Source of the DNA: Siphonodentalium dalli
Taxonomy: Eukaryota > Mollusca > Scaphopoda > Gadilida > Siphonodentaliidae
Assembly: GCA_032622095.1 (NCBI GenBank)
Contig: CP136066.1
Span: 228,476,961 to 228,540,960, forward strand
Direction of reading: 5' to 3'
Length of the DNA: 64,000 nucleotides
The position numbers and the translations under genes were made by a program. The notes below the pieces were generated by a model. The model made no database searches. It was not told the DNA's origin and saw nothing but the letters and a program-made list of their open reading frames with translations. Below are positions 9,215-20,611 of this stretch, in pieces (the stretch's first letter is position 1; each line of letters starts with the position of its first letter).

Positions 9215-12117
9215 GATCTTGAAATGCAGTTTTTCTGAACAGTCTTCCTTGATTAAAGTGATGTGAAACACTCCGGCAGACAACGGGCAGAGTGATCAAA
9301 TAGAAATTAAGAATAATCTTTCTCAAAGTAGTTATTTGTTACGAATAGTAATCCAAATGGATGATACACAACGTCATTCTTATATATTAGTTAAATGCAA
9401 TGACTCTCGATGCCATCGAGTCGATGGCGAAATCATTTTTGTTTAATTATAGCCGATAGTTGCGCCCCGAATCGAGATGTAAATATTTACAATTTGGAGT
9501 AGTTCAGACGATGTTCTCTATGAAGTGGTGTGGTAGATTATTTTGGAAATTTTCAGTGATGTTAGTAGAATGATAACATTCCCCAGGTTGGCAAAGTGCC
9601 TGGGCACTAACTTATCAATTTCTCGCACCCGAAAAAGTCTATAACAAGTCCATAATATATCTTTAAGCATATATATAAATCTCCGAAAACCAAAATTCTA
9701 AAGCATTAAACGATTTCTTGAAATACAGTTTTTCTGAACAGTCTTCCTTGATTAAAGTGATGTGAAACACTCCGGCAGACACCGGGCAGAGTGATCAAAT
9801 AGAAATTAAGAATAATCTTTCTCAAAGTAGTTATTCGTTACGAATATTAATCCAAATGGATGATACACAACGTCATTCTTATATATTAGTTAAATGCAAT
9901 GACTCTCGATGGCGAAATCATTTTTGTTTAATTATAGCCGATAGTTGCGCCCCGAATCGAGATGTAAATATTTACAATTTGGAGTAGTTCAGACGATGTT
10001 CTCTATGAAGTGGTGTGGTAGATTATTTTGGAAATTTTCAGTGATGTTAGTAGAATGATAACATTCCCCAGGTTGGCAAAGTGCCTGAGCACTAACTTAT
10101 CAATTTCTCGCACCCGAAAAAGTCCATAACAAGTCCATAATATGTCTTTAAGCATATATATATAAATCTCCGAAAACCAAAATTCTAAAGCATTAAACGA
10201 TTTCTTGAAATACAGTTTTTCTGAACAGTCTTCCTTGATTAAAGTGATGTGAAACACTCCGGCAGACACCGGGCAGAGTGATCAAATAGAAATTAAGAAT
10301 AATCTTTCTCAAAGTAGTTATTCGTTACGAATATTAATCCAAATGGATGATACACAACGTCATTCTTACATATTAGTTAAATGCAATGACTCTGGATGGC
10401 GAAATCATTTTTGTTTAATTATAGCCGATAGTTGCGCCCCGAATCGAGATGTAAATATTTACAATTTGGAGTAGTTCAGACGATGTTCTCTATGAAGTGG
10501 GGTGGTAGATTATTTTGGAAATTTTCAGTGATGTTAGTAGAATGATAACATTCCCCAGGTTGGCAAAGTGCCTGAGCACTAACTTATCAATTTCTCGCAC
10601 CCGAAAAAGTCCATAACAAGTCCATAATATGTCTTTAAGCATATATATAAATCTCCGAAAACCAAAATTCTAAAGCATTAAACGATTTCTTGAAATACAG
10701 TTTTTCTGAACACTCTTCCTTGATTAAAGTGATGTGAAACACTCCGGCAGACACCGGGCAGAGTGATCAAATAGAAATTAAGAATAATCTTTCTCAAAGT
10801 AGTTATTCGTTACGAATATTAATCCAAATGGATGATACACAACGTCATTCTTATATATTAGTTAAATGCAATGACTCTCGATGGCGAAATCATTTTTGTT
10901 TAATTATAGCCGATAGTTGCGCCCCGAATCGAGATGTAAATATTTACAATTTGGAGTAGTTCAGACGATGTTCTCTATGAAGTGGTGTGGTAGATTATTT
11001 TGGAAATTTTCAGTGATGTTAGTAGAATGATAACATTCCCCAGGTTGGCAAAGTGCCTGAGCACTAACTTATCAATTTCTCGCACCCGAAAAAGTCCATA
11101 ACAAGTCCATAATATGTCTTTAAGCATATATATAAATCTCCGAAAACCAAAATTCTAAAGCATTAAACGATTTCTTGAAATACAGTTTTTCTGAACAGTC
11201 TTCCTTGATTAAAGTGATGTGAAACACTCCGGCAGACACCGGGCAGAGTGATCAAATAGAAATTAAGAATAATCTTTCTCAAAGTAGTTATTCGTTACGA
11301 ATATTAATCCAAATGGATGATACACAACGTCATTCTTATATATTAGTTAAATGCAATGACTCTCGATGGCGAAATCATTTATGTTTAATTATAGCCGATA
11401 GTTGCGCCCCGAATCGAGATGTAAATATTTACAATTTGGAGTAGTTCAGACGATATTCTCTATGAAGTGGTGTGGCAGATTTTTTGGGAAATTTTCAGTG
11501 ATGTTAGTAGAATGATAAAATTCCCCAGGTTGGCAAAGTGCCTGAGCACTAACTTATCAATTTCTCGCACCCGAAAAAGTCCATAACAAGTCCATAATAT
11601 GTCTTTAAGCATATATATAAATCTCCGAAAACCAAAATTCTAAAGCATTAAACGATTTCTTGAAATACAGTTTTTCTGAACAGTCTTCCTTGATTAAAGT
11701 GATGTGAAACACTCCGGCAGACACCGGGCAGAGTGATCAAATAGAAATTAAGAATAATCTTTCTCAAAGTAGTTATTAGTTACGAATATTAATCCAAATG
11801 GATGATACACAACGTCATTCTTATATATTAGTTAAATGCAATGACTCTCGATGGCGAAATCATTTTTGTTTAATTATAGCCGATAGTTGCGCCCCGAATC
11901 GAGATGTAAATATTTACAATTTGGAGTAGTTCAGACGATGTTCTCTATGAAGTGGTGTGGCAGATTTTTGTGGAAAATTTCAGTGATTTGGCAAAGTCCC
12001 TGAGCACTAACTTATCAATTTCTCGCACCTGAAAAAGTCCATAACAAGTCCATAATATGTCTTTAAGCATATATATAAATCTCCGAAAAACAAAAATTAT
12101 AAAGCATTAAACGATTT
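9215..12117. repeat. 485-bp tandem array, six units, built from B
   Basis: The landmark GTCTTCCTTGATTAAAGTGA occurs at about 9242, 9741, 10228, 10713, 11198 and 11683, giving a period of 485 (the first step is 499 because of a small insertion). Each unit contains a complete TTAA-bounded B element plus a spacer of about 100 bases (AAGCATTAAACGATTTCTTG and so on). Units are nearly identical. The last has a deletion near 11985 and more changes. Confidence 0.9.
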
Positions 12118-13878
12118 GCTATATTTCCAAGGCATATATTTCATCTGATTTAGCGAGAATCCATATATACTTTTTCACGAGAATCCAGGGTAATTTGCGA
12201 GAATATTTACGAGAATCTAGATTTGGATTTTCGCCGAAATATAAGCCCTGATTTCACTCTGAAGTGTGCCTAAATGGCATAAATTGTACCGTGGTTCCCA
12301 TGTTCTCCAAAGTGGCATAAATTTATTTCAGGATAATACTAATTTTAGGCATTCATTTATATCACTGATATCAGGACAATAAATAGCCATTTCCATTGCA
12401 TGGAACAAAGAGCGTTATTGTTTATTGGTGTTGTTTTTGGAAGTGGTGGTAGTTAAATTTTATACATTTCGACCCCCAATAAGTATTTCCGAACAAATGA
12501 ATTATTAACAAGCGTGACATGACATCATTGACGTGGATAATTAACACCGATCTACAAGCAATTAAAGTCTTAAAATGAGCTAAAATTTTACATTTTCTTT
12601 AAAAAATTTACATTTTTATCTCTCGCGACATAATTGTCACCAATAAAAACAAATTTGATTCATCGTGGAAGTTAGTCGGTGACTATAAATAATGTCACCA
12701 TTCAACTGAATGTTGTTGAGCATATTTCAACCAATTTTGGAAGTTTAAATGAATATTTTCTTCACACGCAAAGTAAAATTGACAAATTTCAGGATTTTAG
12801 CCTGCTTCGTTGGGACCAAAATTTGTTGTGCACACTCAAGAAACGTCTACCGACACTCGCTATGTCAAATTATGCCATGACCATGCTATAAACTAGCTTG
12901 AAATTGGCAAAACAATGAATTTATTTTTGGTTGAAAAAATTTACATAGAGAACGATTATTTTTCGATAAAAACGAAAATAATGCGAATTTCAGCACTCGT
13001 CAGAATGGTGCAGAATAACATACGAGTCTTCTTATATGCGAAAATTTGACCTCATTCGATAAATTAGTCTCGTAATTAAGGATATGGAATTCCGTCGCAC
13101 TGTAGTGTTACTGTACATGGCCGACGAAATTTTGAAATGTAAACACGCATCAAACGCGCATCAAATTTACCTTTTGTGAGAATAACAAAAGCGCAACCTT
13201 GATCAAAGTAATACAATACACAACAACACATAGAATAAAACTGATATAAACACGGTATAAGTGAGAATAAGACGCGTATTCAGGCGTGCAATTTGACAAC
13301 ATTTCTTCGCTATAAATATATCTGACCCAGATGCAGCTGTTTTGCGCACGTCACTTTCCATATTTGGAATTTCCATATATGGGACCTGAATACCGATCAA
13401 TCCATTGCAAACAAATTACCACGCAATTATCTTAGCATAAAAATATATTGTAATGTATACAACTACGATCCTGGTAACCCTGATAACTAATACAATATAC
13501 CGGCCAATTCATTTTAAGATCGTTATTTCACTTTGCTTTAGGCATAAATACACTCTTGAACGCACATAAACGACCCATTGGCGTTAAATTAAATATACTC
13601 GGTATTTATTAATATTAGTTTTTTATTGCTCAGTTTTGAGTTTGACCCTTGACACCTGTCAATATATTTGGGCTGAATTCATATGATGCGGTATTATTCC
13701 TCGAAATAAACAACAAAGCAGTCGTTACTTCGAAATGTCGTTTGGGCTAACATTTACACAAATCCTTCGCGTGTTCTCCTCAATTGGCACGCATGTTCTG
13801 AGCCGACACACAGGTTATCCCAGAAACTCCTGTGAAATAAACAGCCAAGGTTTGGCTGAAATGAAGCACACAATGTAA
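12118..13878. other. Low-repeat stretch, no gene recognised
   Basis: AT-rich sequence with none of the window's repeat families. An 80-base patch (12139-12230) repeats GAGAATCC / GAGAATAT / GAGAATCT motifs. Open frames of 65-70 codons here (for example 12679-12891 plus, 13203-13400 minus) show no domain signature. Confidence 0.4.
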
Positions 13879-14324
13879 TATGCCTGCAAATAGCGTGTCT
13901 GTCATTTGCAGAATGAGGTCCCCAGAGGGTGAATTTAGTAACGCTAACCCACATAGAAGGCTAGCATCACTAAATTCACCCTCTGGGGACCTCATTCTGC
14001 TAAGGCCCTCAACCGCTATGGCAGACCTAGGATCAGATTGAAGTTCCCCAGTTGAAGTTGGTGATGTTCACCCATTGGGTACCTCGATTATGGATTTTAT
14101 CTTCTGCAAGTTAGGGGATATAGAAACTTCCCAGAAGGGAAAAAGTAACAAAAACCAATGTTAATTTGATACAATAGATACTTCCCAGAAGATGAGGCCT
14201 AAGCAGAATGAGGTCTCCAGAGGGTGAATTTGGTGATGCTAGCCCACTGTGCGGGATAGCATCACTAAATTCACCCTCTGGGGACATCATTCTGCAAATG
14301 ACAGACAAGCTATTTGCAGGCTTG
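13879..14324. mobile_element. E element, full length
   Basis: Ends GCCTGCAAATAGCGTGTCTG and its inverse near 14300-14324. It carries two foldback modules (GAATGAGGTCCCCAGAGGG paired with CCCTCTGGGGACCTCATTC) joined by a linker with TTGAAGTTCCCCAGTTGAAG and GGGTACCTCGATTATG. About 446 bp. The 8-bp flanks do not match clearly here, unlike at 17116 and 42923. Confidence 0.75.
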
Positions 14325-15239
14325 ACAAGGATAACATGCCTCCTTAAAATATGTATCTTTTTAACAAGAATCAATTTATGTACAAATTAACTGTCTGAAA
14401 TCATTACATTGTGATGTTGGAGTGAAGATTTATTATGAACACTTGCAATAAACTGCACCATCAGAGTAACTGCATGAATACAGGTGGAACGCCTTGTCTA
14501 AATGCAAATTGATGTGACATATCATTAGCTATTTTATCAGAGGAGGATAATTGATAGAGGAGCTGTTGACAGGGTTATAAATCAGGGGAAGGAAGTAAAG
14601 CTGCAGGATGGAGATAACATGAAGGTGTTGTAACTCACGGTCAATTAGAGACATGTCTGGCCCAATATGCTTCACTGGGTTAACCGTCCATAAGAGAACA
14701 TGTCTGGACCAATATGCTTCACTGGGTTCATGGTCCATCAGAGAACATGTCTCGACCAATATGCATCACTGGGTCTGGCCACAGAAAGGGAAATAGTGAT
14801 GGTATCAAAAACACTGGTTTGTTTTTGGGAAAAGATACTAATATATAACTGACTGTCTAAAGGCAGTTTTATATTTAAATTTTATTATCTGTAAGTTTTA
14901 AGGCCAAAAATAGTAGTCGAAAAATTTAATGGAATTTGGTTTTTTTTTTGAGCTGCGGAAAAAAAACAGCTTTTAATTCCGCTTTTGATCACCCACCCAC
15001 CCCTCATGCTTGGAAAAAAATGCTTGACCCCCACCAACACCTTACTTAGAGAAATATAATTCACAGAGAGATTGTGAACAGGGGCATATTAAATTATCTG
15101 GAAGGAAGTATTTCGCTGCAGGGTGTATATGGTGTATATTCGAGAACATGTTTGCACCAATATGCTTCACTGGGTCTGGCCAGACAAATGGGAATTTGTT
15201 AGGGCATTGGCCTATATGCTTGATCAGGTCTGGTTATGG
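14325..15239. other. Gene-free stretch with short tandem
   Basis: Three roughly 48-bp units (CATGTCTGGCCCAATATGCT and variants) at 14651-14770; a diverged single copy lies near 15145 and another near 15880. Otherwise unremarkable. A 76-codon minus-strand frame (14529-14759) simply runs through the tandem. Confidence 0.5.
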
Positions 15240-15639
15240 TTAACCCTTTACCCAACAGAAGGGCCCTGTGCCAATGCATTCTCTTATATATGCGAGTCGA
15301 CCATAGGTCGCCTCGCATATATAAGAGAATGCATTGGCTTAACACATTAAAAATTATAAAATTGTTAAAGAATGTAAGAAAAAATGGTAAAAAGTGTTAA
15401 AAAAAGATTTTTTTTAGGCCAATGCATTCTCTTATATATGCGAGGCGACATATGGTCGACTCGCATATATAAGAGAATGCATTGGCACAGGGTATAACTG
15501 TAACTATCACAATGTGGTCAAGGAGCCGGTTACAATGATATCCATATTTGTATGGTTCTATTGAGACAGACCGAAGATATTTTAGGCTGTTGAAGCTTTA
15601 TTTGGCCGGTTTTGGCCGGTTTGTTGGGTAAAGGGTTAA
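15240..15639 (+). mobile_element. PB-A TTAA element, full length
   Basis: TTAA at both ends (15240-15243, 15636-15639). Inverted termini CCCTTTACCCAACA and TGTTGGGTAAAGGG. Layout: left end, core palindrome 1, AT linker (ATTAAAAATTATAAAATTG...), core palindrome 2, a right block ending TTTGGCCGGTTTTGGCCGG. TTAA target plus CCCT ends match piggyBac-type biology. 400 bp, no coding capacity. Copies at 19338, 59746 and 63320 are nearly identical, so spread is recent. Confidence 0.9.
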
Positions 15640-15668
15640 AGGAGTATCTGGGTACCAACAAGAACTCC

Positions 15669-15794
15669 GAAATGCAGTCACGATGACCCCTTTAATGTTA
15701 ATATGAGTGATATTAGGGGAGATAATTCACAGAAATGCAGTCACGATGACCCCTTTAATGTTAATATGACTGATATTAGGGGAGATAATTCACA
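15669..15794. repeat. 63-bp tandem duplication
   Basis: Two direct copies of GAAATGCAGTCACGATGACC ... TTAATGTTAATATGA ... TATTAGGGGAGATAATTCAC differing by one base, so the duplication is young. Confidence 0.85.
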
Positions 15795-15938
15795 CAGAGC
15801 TTCCTGACAGGAGTATAAATCACCAGAAGGAAGTAAGCTGCAGGGGGGGAGATTAAATATGTTGTAGATTCACCGTCAATTTACAGAACATCTCTTGATT
15901 AATGTGCATCACATAGTCTGACCAGAGATACGAAATAA

Positions 15939-16400
15939 TTAACCCTTCTGTGACGGGATCTGTGCTGGTGCAGCAATAAAGATCCTGTGCCAGTGCATTC
16001 TCTTATATATGCAAGTCTCCCATAAGAACCTTGCATATATAAGAGAATATACATTGTCCTAACAATATTTACATTGACCTGGAAAGCCAGTGCATTCTCT
16101 TATATATGCAAGTCTCCCATAGGAACCTTGTATATATAAGAGAATACATTGTCCTAACAATATTTACCTTGACCTTGAAAGCCAGTGCATTCTCTTATAT
16201 ATGCAAGTCTCCCATGGGAGCCTCGCATATATGAATATATAAGAGAATGCACAGGCTTACAAGGTCAAGGTAAATATTGTTAGGCCAATTTATTCTCTTA
16301 TATATGTGAGGCTCCCAATGGGAAACTCGCATATATAAGAGAATACATTGGCACAGGGATTTTGCAAAATTTCAGGAAGCTCCAGTCATGGAAGGGTTAA
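15939..16400. mobile_element. PB-C TTAA element with multiplied core
   Basis: TTAA at 15939-15942 and 16397-16400. Ends CCCTTCTGTGACGGGATC and GCTCCAGTCATGGAAGGG. Four core-palindrome derivatives lie in a row, each joined by ACAATATTTACCTTGACCTT or its inverse, so the core has been tandemly multiplied within one element. Confidence 0.8.
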
Positions 16401-16546
16401 GGTGTTGAAAACATTTGGTTTGTTTTCAGGAAATGATACCTTCAGCTATATCATTCTTTATTACACGCTTGTTCCTAGAAGTACAATGATATTGTTGTTC
16501 CATATTTACAAATCCGTATGGAACATACGTTCCATATGCATCTCGT

Positions 16547-16573
16547 TGACGTAAAATGACGTACATGACGTTC
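16547..16573. promoter_or_regulatory. Cluster of three TGACGT motifs
   Basis: TGACGTAA (16547), TGACGTAC (16557) and TGACGTTC (16566) sit 9-10 bases apart, just after an inverted repeat TATGGAAC-ATAC-GTTCCATA (about 16518-16537). TGACGT is the core of CRE/ATF-type sites. No gene start is visible next to it, so a regulatory role is only a possibility. Confidence 0.3.
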
Positions 16574-16802
16574 GCCTCAACCATGAAACTGGAACTATTT
16601 AAATAAAAGAATCACCACACATGACAAACACGCCCTGTATGAGCCTAAATAAACCTTCTAATCCTGTATTTTGAATGCACGGATTCTAGGACGCGAAGCG
16701 TGTAATAAACACAGAACGACACGATGTGTAAATGGGTTTGTCGATACGGCAAGTGCCTCTCGTTCTATCCTTCCGCGACAGCACTCGTGCCGAATTGACA
16801 AA

Positions 16803-16985
16803 CCGGGGGGGGGGGGGGGGGGGGGCTTAGCACTGACAATGATAGAATCTTAAATTAACCGGGGGGGGGGGGGGGGGGGGGGGGGGCTTAGCACTGACAA
16901 TGATAGAATCTTAAATTAAACGGGGGGGGGGGGGGGGGGGTGCAATTTAGCTCCGAGAATTATAGAAGTCTTATTTCTAGAACTT
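16803..16985. repeat. Three long G tracts in a 59-bp tandem
   Basis: Units are a run of roughly 18-26 G followed by CTTAGCACTGACAATGATAG and AATCTTAAATTAA; the third unit is diverged (TGCAATTTAGCTCCGAG). The G runs could form quadruplexes and their lengths are unreliable in assemblies. Confidence 0.8.
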
Positions 16986-17115
16986 AAAATTATCCTCTAA
17001 TTTGATGTAAATATATAGACTTCAACAATATATAAACTGACCAGTATAGGGTTGTAATGATTCATCGTGAATTCAATGTATCGTATTGTGTCATGTGTAT
17101 TGTGATACAGGAAAT

Positions 17116-17370
17116 CAAGCCTTGAAATAGGGTGCCTGTCATTTGCAGAATGAGGTCCCCAGAGGGTGAATTTAGTGATGCTACCCCCGCATAGCGGGCT
17201 AGCATCACCAAATTAACCCTCTGTGAACCTCAATCTGCTTACACCTCAGCAGAATGAGGTTCCCAGAGGGTGAATTTGGTGATGCTAGCCCGCTATGCGG
17301 GGTATCATCACTAAATTCACCCTCTGGGGGCCTCATTCTGCAAATGACAGACACCCTATTTCAAGGCTTG
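17116..17370. mobile_element. E-type MITE with 8-bp target duplication (hAT-like)
   Basis: Ends CAAGCCTTGAAATAGGGTG and its inverse ...CTATTTCAAGGCTTG. Flanked by a perfect 8-bp duplication CAGGAAAT (17108-17115, 17371-17378), the hAT signature. Two foldback modules face each other inside. At 255 bp it is the compact form of E, lacking the long middle linker. Confidence 0.88.
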
Positions 17371-17603
17371 CAGGAAATCAAATAATAAAAATGTGCATAA
17401 GAGCAACACCTTCAAATAATTATTTTCTCTCAACTATATTTTCTCTCAAATAATATTATATTTATTACATGTATGTGTATTTGACTCATCAACTAACTAT
17501 TAGATGGCATTTTAGTTTAACATGAACTCCAACAACAATTACAAACATGTTGGTCTGATAATTAAGGTAGTATTCATCAGAGAACACTAATTTAGTGTGT
17601 CAT

Positions 17604-17718
17604 ATGTATCGTATCATTGTGATTAGTATCGTATCATTGTGATTAGTATCGTATCATTGTGATTAGTATCGTATCATTGTGATTAGTATCGTATCATTGT
17701 GATTAGTATCGTATCATG
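17604..17718. repeat. 20-bp tandem repeat, about six units
   Basis: Repeated GTATCGTATCATTGTGATTA. A related GTATCGTATTGTGTCATG patch occurs at about 17080, before the E element, so the E insertion separates related sequence. Confidence 0.85.
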
Positions 17719-17784
17719 ACCATTGAAGTATATCGTTACATCCCTACTGACTATAGTACCTATAACATGAGGGCAAACTATTAG

Positions 17785-17995
17785 CCTTCATGTTGAAATA
17801 GGGTGTTTCTCATTTGCAGAGGGTGAATTTAGTGATGCTATTCAACGTCACTATCTAGTGTCACCAAATTCACCATCTGGGAAACTCATCTGATTATATA
17901 GACCTCAACTGCTAGACCCAGGAAAAGATTGAAGTTACCCAATTGAAGTTGGTGATTTTCAACCATTAGTCAACCAAATTAGGGGATATAGAAAC
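17785..17995. mobile_element. E element, truncated
   Basis: Left end TTGAAATAGGGTGTTTCTC, one foldback module (AGAGGGTGAATTTAGTGATG with a decayed partner) and the linker GAAGTTGGTGATTTTCAACC. It stops after GGGGATATAGAAACTGAAC; the right half is missing. Confidence 0.65.
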
Positions 17996-18024
17996 TGAAC
18001 AATGTGATCAACGAATTAGAAGCA

Positions 18025-18530
18025 TGCAGTCCCATTTATATGAAATATATACTTGTTGGTCTTTTTCATCCAGGAAACAAACTAAAACCACAAAATATAA
18101 GAGTTTAACCCTTTGAGTGCCAGGGGCCGATCTCATCGACCCTAAACCTACAAAATAAGTCTGTTAAAGAATATAAGAATAAATTATTAAAATTGTAAAA
18201 AATTGTAAAAAACAAAAACAAAAAATTGTTAGGCCAATGCATTCTCTTATATATGCGAGGCGACCTATGGTCGACTCGCATATATAAGAGAATGCATTGG
18301 CACAGGGTATATGGGTTGATACAAAAATCGACCTGGCACTCAAATGGTTAAAACTGCTATGGACCTTTAAAACCTCGCCTATCTTACAACGGAATAGTAC
18401 AGTACATTTGTACTCATAACTTTCAAATTCCCAATATCTCATGAATCTGGACATATATCAGCCGACAATATCCCATGAATCTGGACATATATCATCCTAA
18501 CATTTAACACATTCTGCAGCTGTCTTACTA
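18025..18530 (+). repeat. Segmental duplication, copy 1
   Basis: Shares ATTTATATGAAATATATAC, AAACCACAAAATA, TTTAAAACC, CAATATCCCATGAATCTGGA and ACACATTCTGCAGCTGTCT, in order, with 19060-19800. PB-B is inserted in this copy at 18105. The site where PB-A sits in copy 2 is empty here (single TTAA, 18504-18507). Confidence 0.8.
18105..18351 (-). mobile_element. PB-B TTAA element
   Basis: TTAA at 18105-18108 and 18348-18351. Ends CCCTTTGAGTGCCAGG and CCTGGCACTCAAATGG are inverted repeats. Order: end block GGGGCCGATCTCATCGACCC, AT linker, one core palindrome, then GGGTATATGGGTTGATACAA. The matching empty site in the sister duplication (19169-19172) confirms a TTAA insertion. Confidence 0.9.
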
Positions 18531-18833
18531 TTTCAAGGAAGCAATATAAATTCCATGTCATCTCACTGTAATAAATGCATAAAATATGAACATTGATTAA
18601 CCATTAAAGTTCAGTCGAAAAGCATGAATTCTTGTTCGGCAGAGGAAATATCATGAGTATCAGTTTTTTCTACTGACAAGAAACAGCTTCTGTTTGTGGG
18701 TGACTTTGGGTGTTTTTTCAAATGATAAATAATTTTCACAACTTCACTTGTTAACTTTGTGAATATTATATTGAGATTTAAGCTGCAATGTGATCGAGGA
18801 AACAGAATCAGTCACATTTATGTGAAATATATA
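18531..18833. other. Spacer, no gene recognised
   Basis: Single-copy-looking AT-rich sequence. The last 65 bases (from TTGAGATTTAAGCTGCAATG) are repeated directly after the D element at 19050-19113. Confidence 0.4.
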
Positions 18834-19046
18834 CAGTAATGCCCTAAATAATCGACTCCTTAACAACAGCAGAATTATGGGTAACTTTTCAGGATATAGT
18901 CGGAAATATGGCTTGTTGCCATTCATCGGAAAGCTCTCAGTGAGAGCTTTTCGATGAATGGCAACAAGCCATATTTCAGTCTAAATCCTGAAAAGTTACC
19001 CGTAATTCTGCTGTGGTTATGGAGTCAATTATTTAGGGCATTACTG
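18834..19046. mobile_element. D foldback MITE, full length
   Basis: TA at 18832-18833 and 19047-19048. Perfect CAGTAATGCCCTAAATAATC start and matching inverse end. It lies between two direct copies of a 65-base host sequence, so it either inserted at the junction of a tandem duplication or was caught in one. Confidence 0.85.
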
Positions 19047-19059
19047 TATGTTGAGATTT

Positions 19060-19800
19060 AAGCTGCAATGTGATCGAAGAAACAGAATCAGTCACATTTA
19101 TGTGAAATATATATTTCTCTATCTATTTTCATCCCAGAAACGTAAATTAAACCACAAAATAGACACGTTTAAAACCACTATGGGGCTTTAAAACCTGGAC
19201 TATCTAACAACCGAGATTACAGACAAAACAGTACAGTACATTGGTACTCATAACCTTCAAGCTCCCAATATCCCATGAATCTAGACATATATCAGCTGAC
19301 AATATCCCATGAATCTAGATATATATCAGCGGAACATTTAACCCTTTACCCAACAGAAGGGCCCTGTGCCAATGCATTCTCTTATATATGCGAGTCGACC
19401 ATAGGTCGCCTCGCATATATAAGAGAATGCATTGGCTTAACACATTAAAAATTATAAAATTGTTAAAGAATGTAAGAAAAAATGGTAAAAAGTGTTAAAA
19501 AAAGATTTTTTTTAGGCCAATGCATTCTCTTATATATGCGAGGCGACCTATGGTCGACTCGCATATATAAGAGAATGCATTGGCACAGGGCATAACTGTA
19601 ACTATCACAATGTGCTCAAGGAGCCGATTCCAATGATATCCATATTTGTATGGTTCTATTGAGACAGACCGAAGATATTTTAGGCTGTTGAAGCTTTATT
19701 TGGCCGGTTTTGGCCGGTTTGTTGGGTAAAGGGTTAACACATTCTGCAGCTGTCTCGCTTTAATTCTTATGCTTAATTATTCGTGAAAGACGAAGACACA
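19060..19800 (+). repeat. Segmental duplication, copy 2
   Basis: Sister of 18025-18530. Contains PB-A (19338-19737) but has only a single TTAA where PB-B sits in copy 1. The copies differ by scattered substitutions and small indels, so the duplication predates both insertions. Confidence 0.8.
19338..19737 (+). mobile_element. PB-A TTAA element, full length
   Basis: Near-identical to the 15240 copy, 400 bp, TTAA on both sides. The sequence outside, ACATT then ACACATTCTGCAGCTGTCT, is continuous at 18501-18525 in the sister duplication, giving a clean empty site. Confidence 0.92.
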
Positions 19801-19833
19801 AATAATGAACAGAATAACACTCCGAGCAGCACC

Positions 19834-19925
19834 GTGTCATTAGCAAGAAAAACTACTTGAGAGATGTGTCATTAGCAAGAAAAACTACTTGAGAGATGTG
19901 TCATTAGCAAGAAAAACTACTTGAA
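19834..19925. repeat. 32-bp tandem repeat, three units
   Basis: Three copies of GTGTCATTAGCAAGAAAAAC then TACTTGAGAGAT; the last is interrupted at AATCTC. Confidence 0.85.
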
Positions 19926-19987
19926 TCTCTCGGTCCAGGAATGTTGATACTTCACTCATGTCCTTCAATATAGCTAGCTTTCGTCAT

Positions 19988-20429
19988 AAAGCCTGCAAAT
20001 AGCGTGTCTGTCATTTGCAGAATGAGGTCCCCAGAGGGATAATTTAGTGACGCTATCCCGCATAGCGGGCTAGCATCACTAAATTCACCCTCTGGGAACC
20101 TCATTCTGCTTAGGCCCTCAACTGCTATGGTAGACCTAGGATCAGATTGAAGTTCCCCAGTTGAAGTTGGTGATGTTCACCCATTGGGCACCTCGATTAT
20201 GCATTTTATCTGCTGCAAATTAGGGAGATATAGAAACTTCCCAGAAGGGAAAACTAAAAACAATGTTAATTTGATACTGTAGATACTTCCCTGAAGATGA
20301 GGCCTAAGCAGAATGAGGTCTCCAGAGGGTGAATTTGGTGATGCTAGCCCGCTGTGCAGGATAGCATCATTAAATTCACCCTCTGGGGACCTCATTCTGC
20401 AAATGACAGACACACTATTTGCAGGTTTG
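19988..20429. mobile_element. E element, full length
   Basis: Same design as 13879-14324: two foldback modules around a linker with TTGAAGTTCCCCAGTTGAAG. Ends AAAGCCTGCAAATAGCGTG and ...CTATTTGCAGGTTTG. The flanks TTCGTCAT and CTCCTCAT agree at six of eight positions, a plausible decayed 8-bp duplication. Confidence 0.8.
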
Positions 20430-20611
20430 CTCCTCATAAGATATTAACTCTTTGAAGCTCGATTTATATGTATTAACTTTTTCTCAAAAGTTTCTTGGTT
20501 TGTATGTTGTGTTGGTTTCAGCACAAAGAATGATGGGAATATATAATATGTTATTTACAGTAATAATATAAGCTTTATAGCCTTGATATTGGCTGCGTTT
20601 TGGAAGAATTA

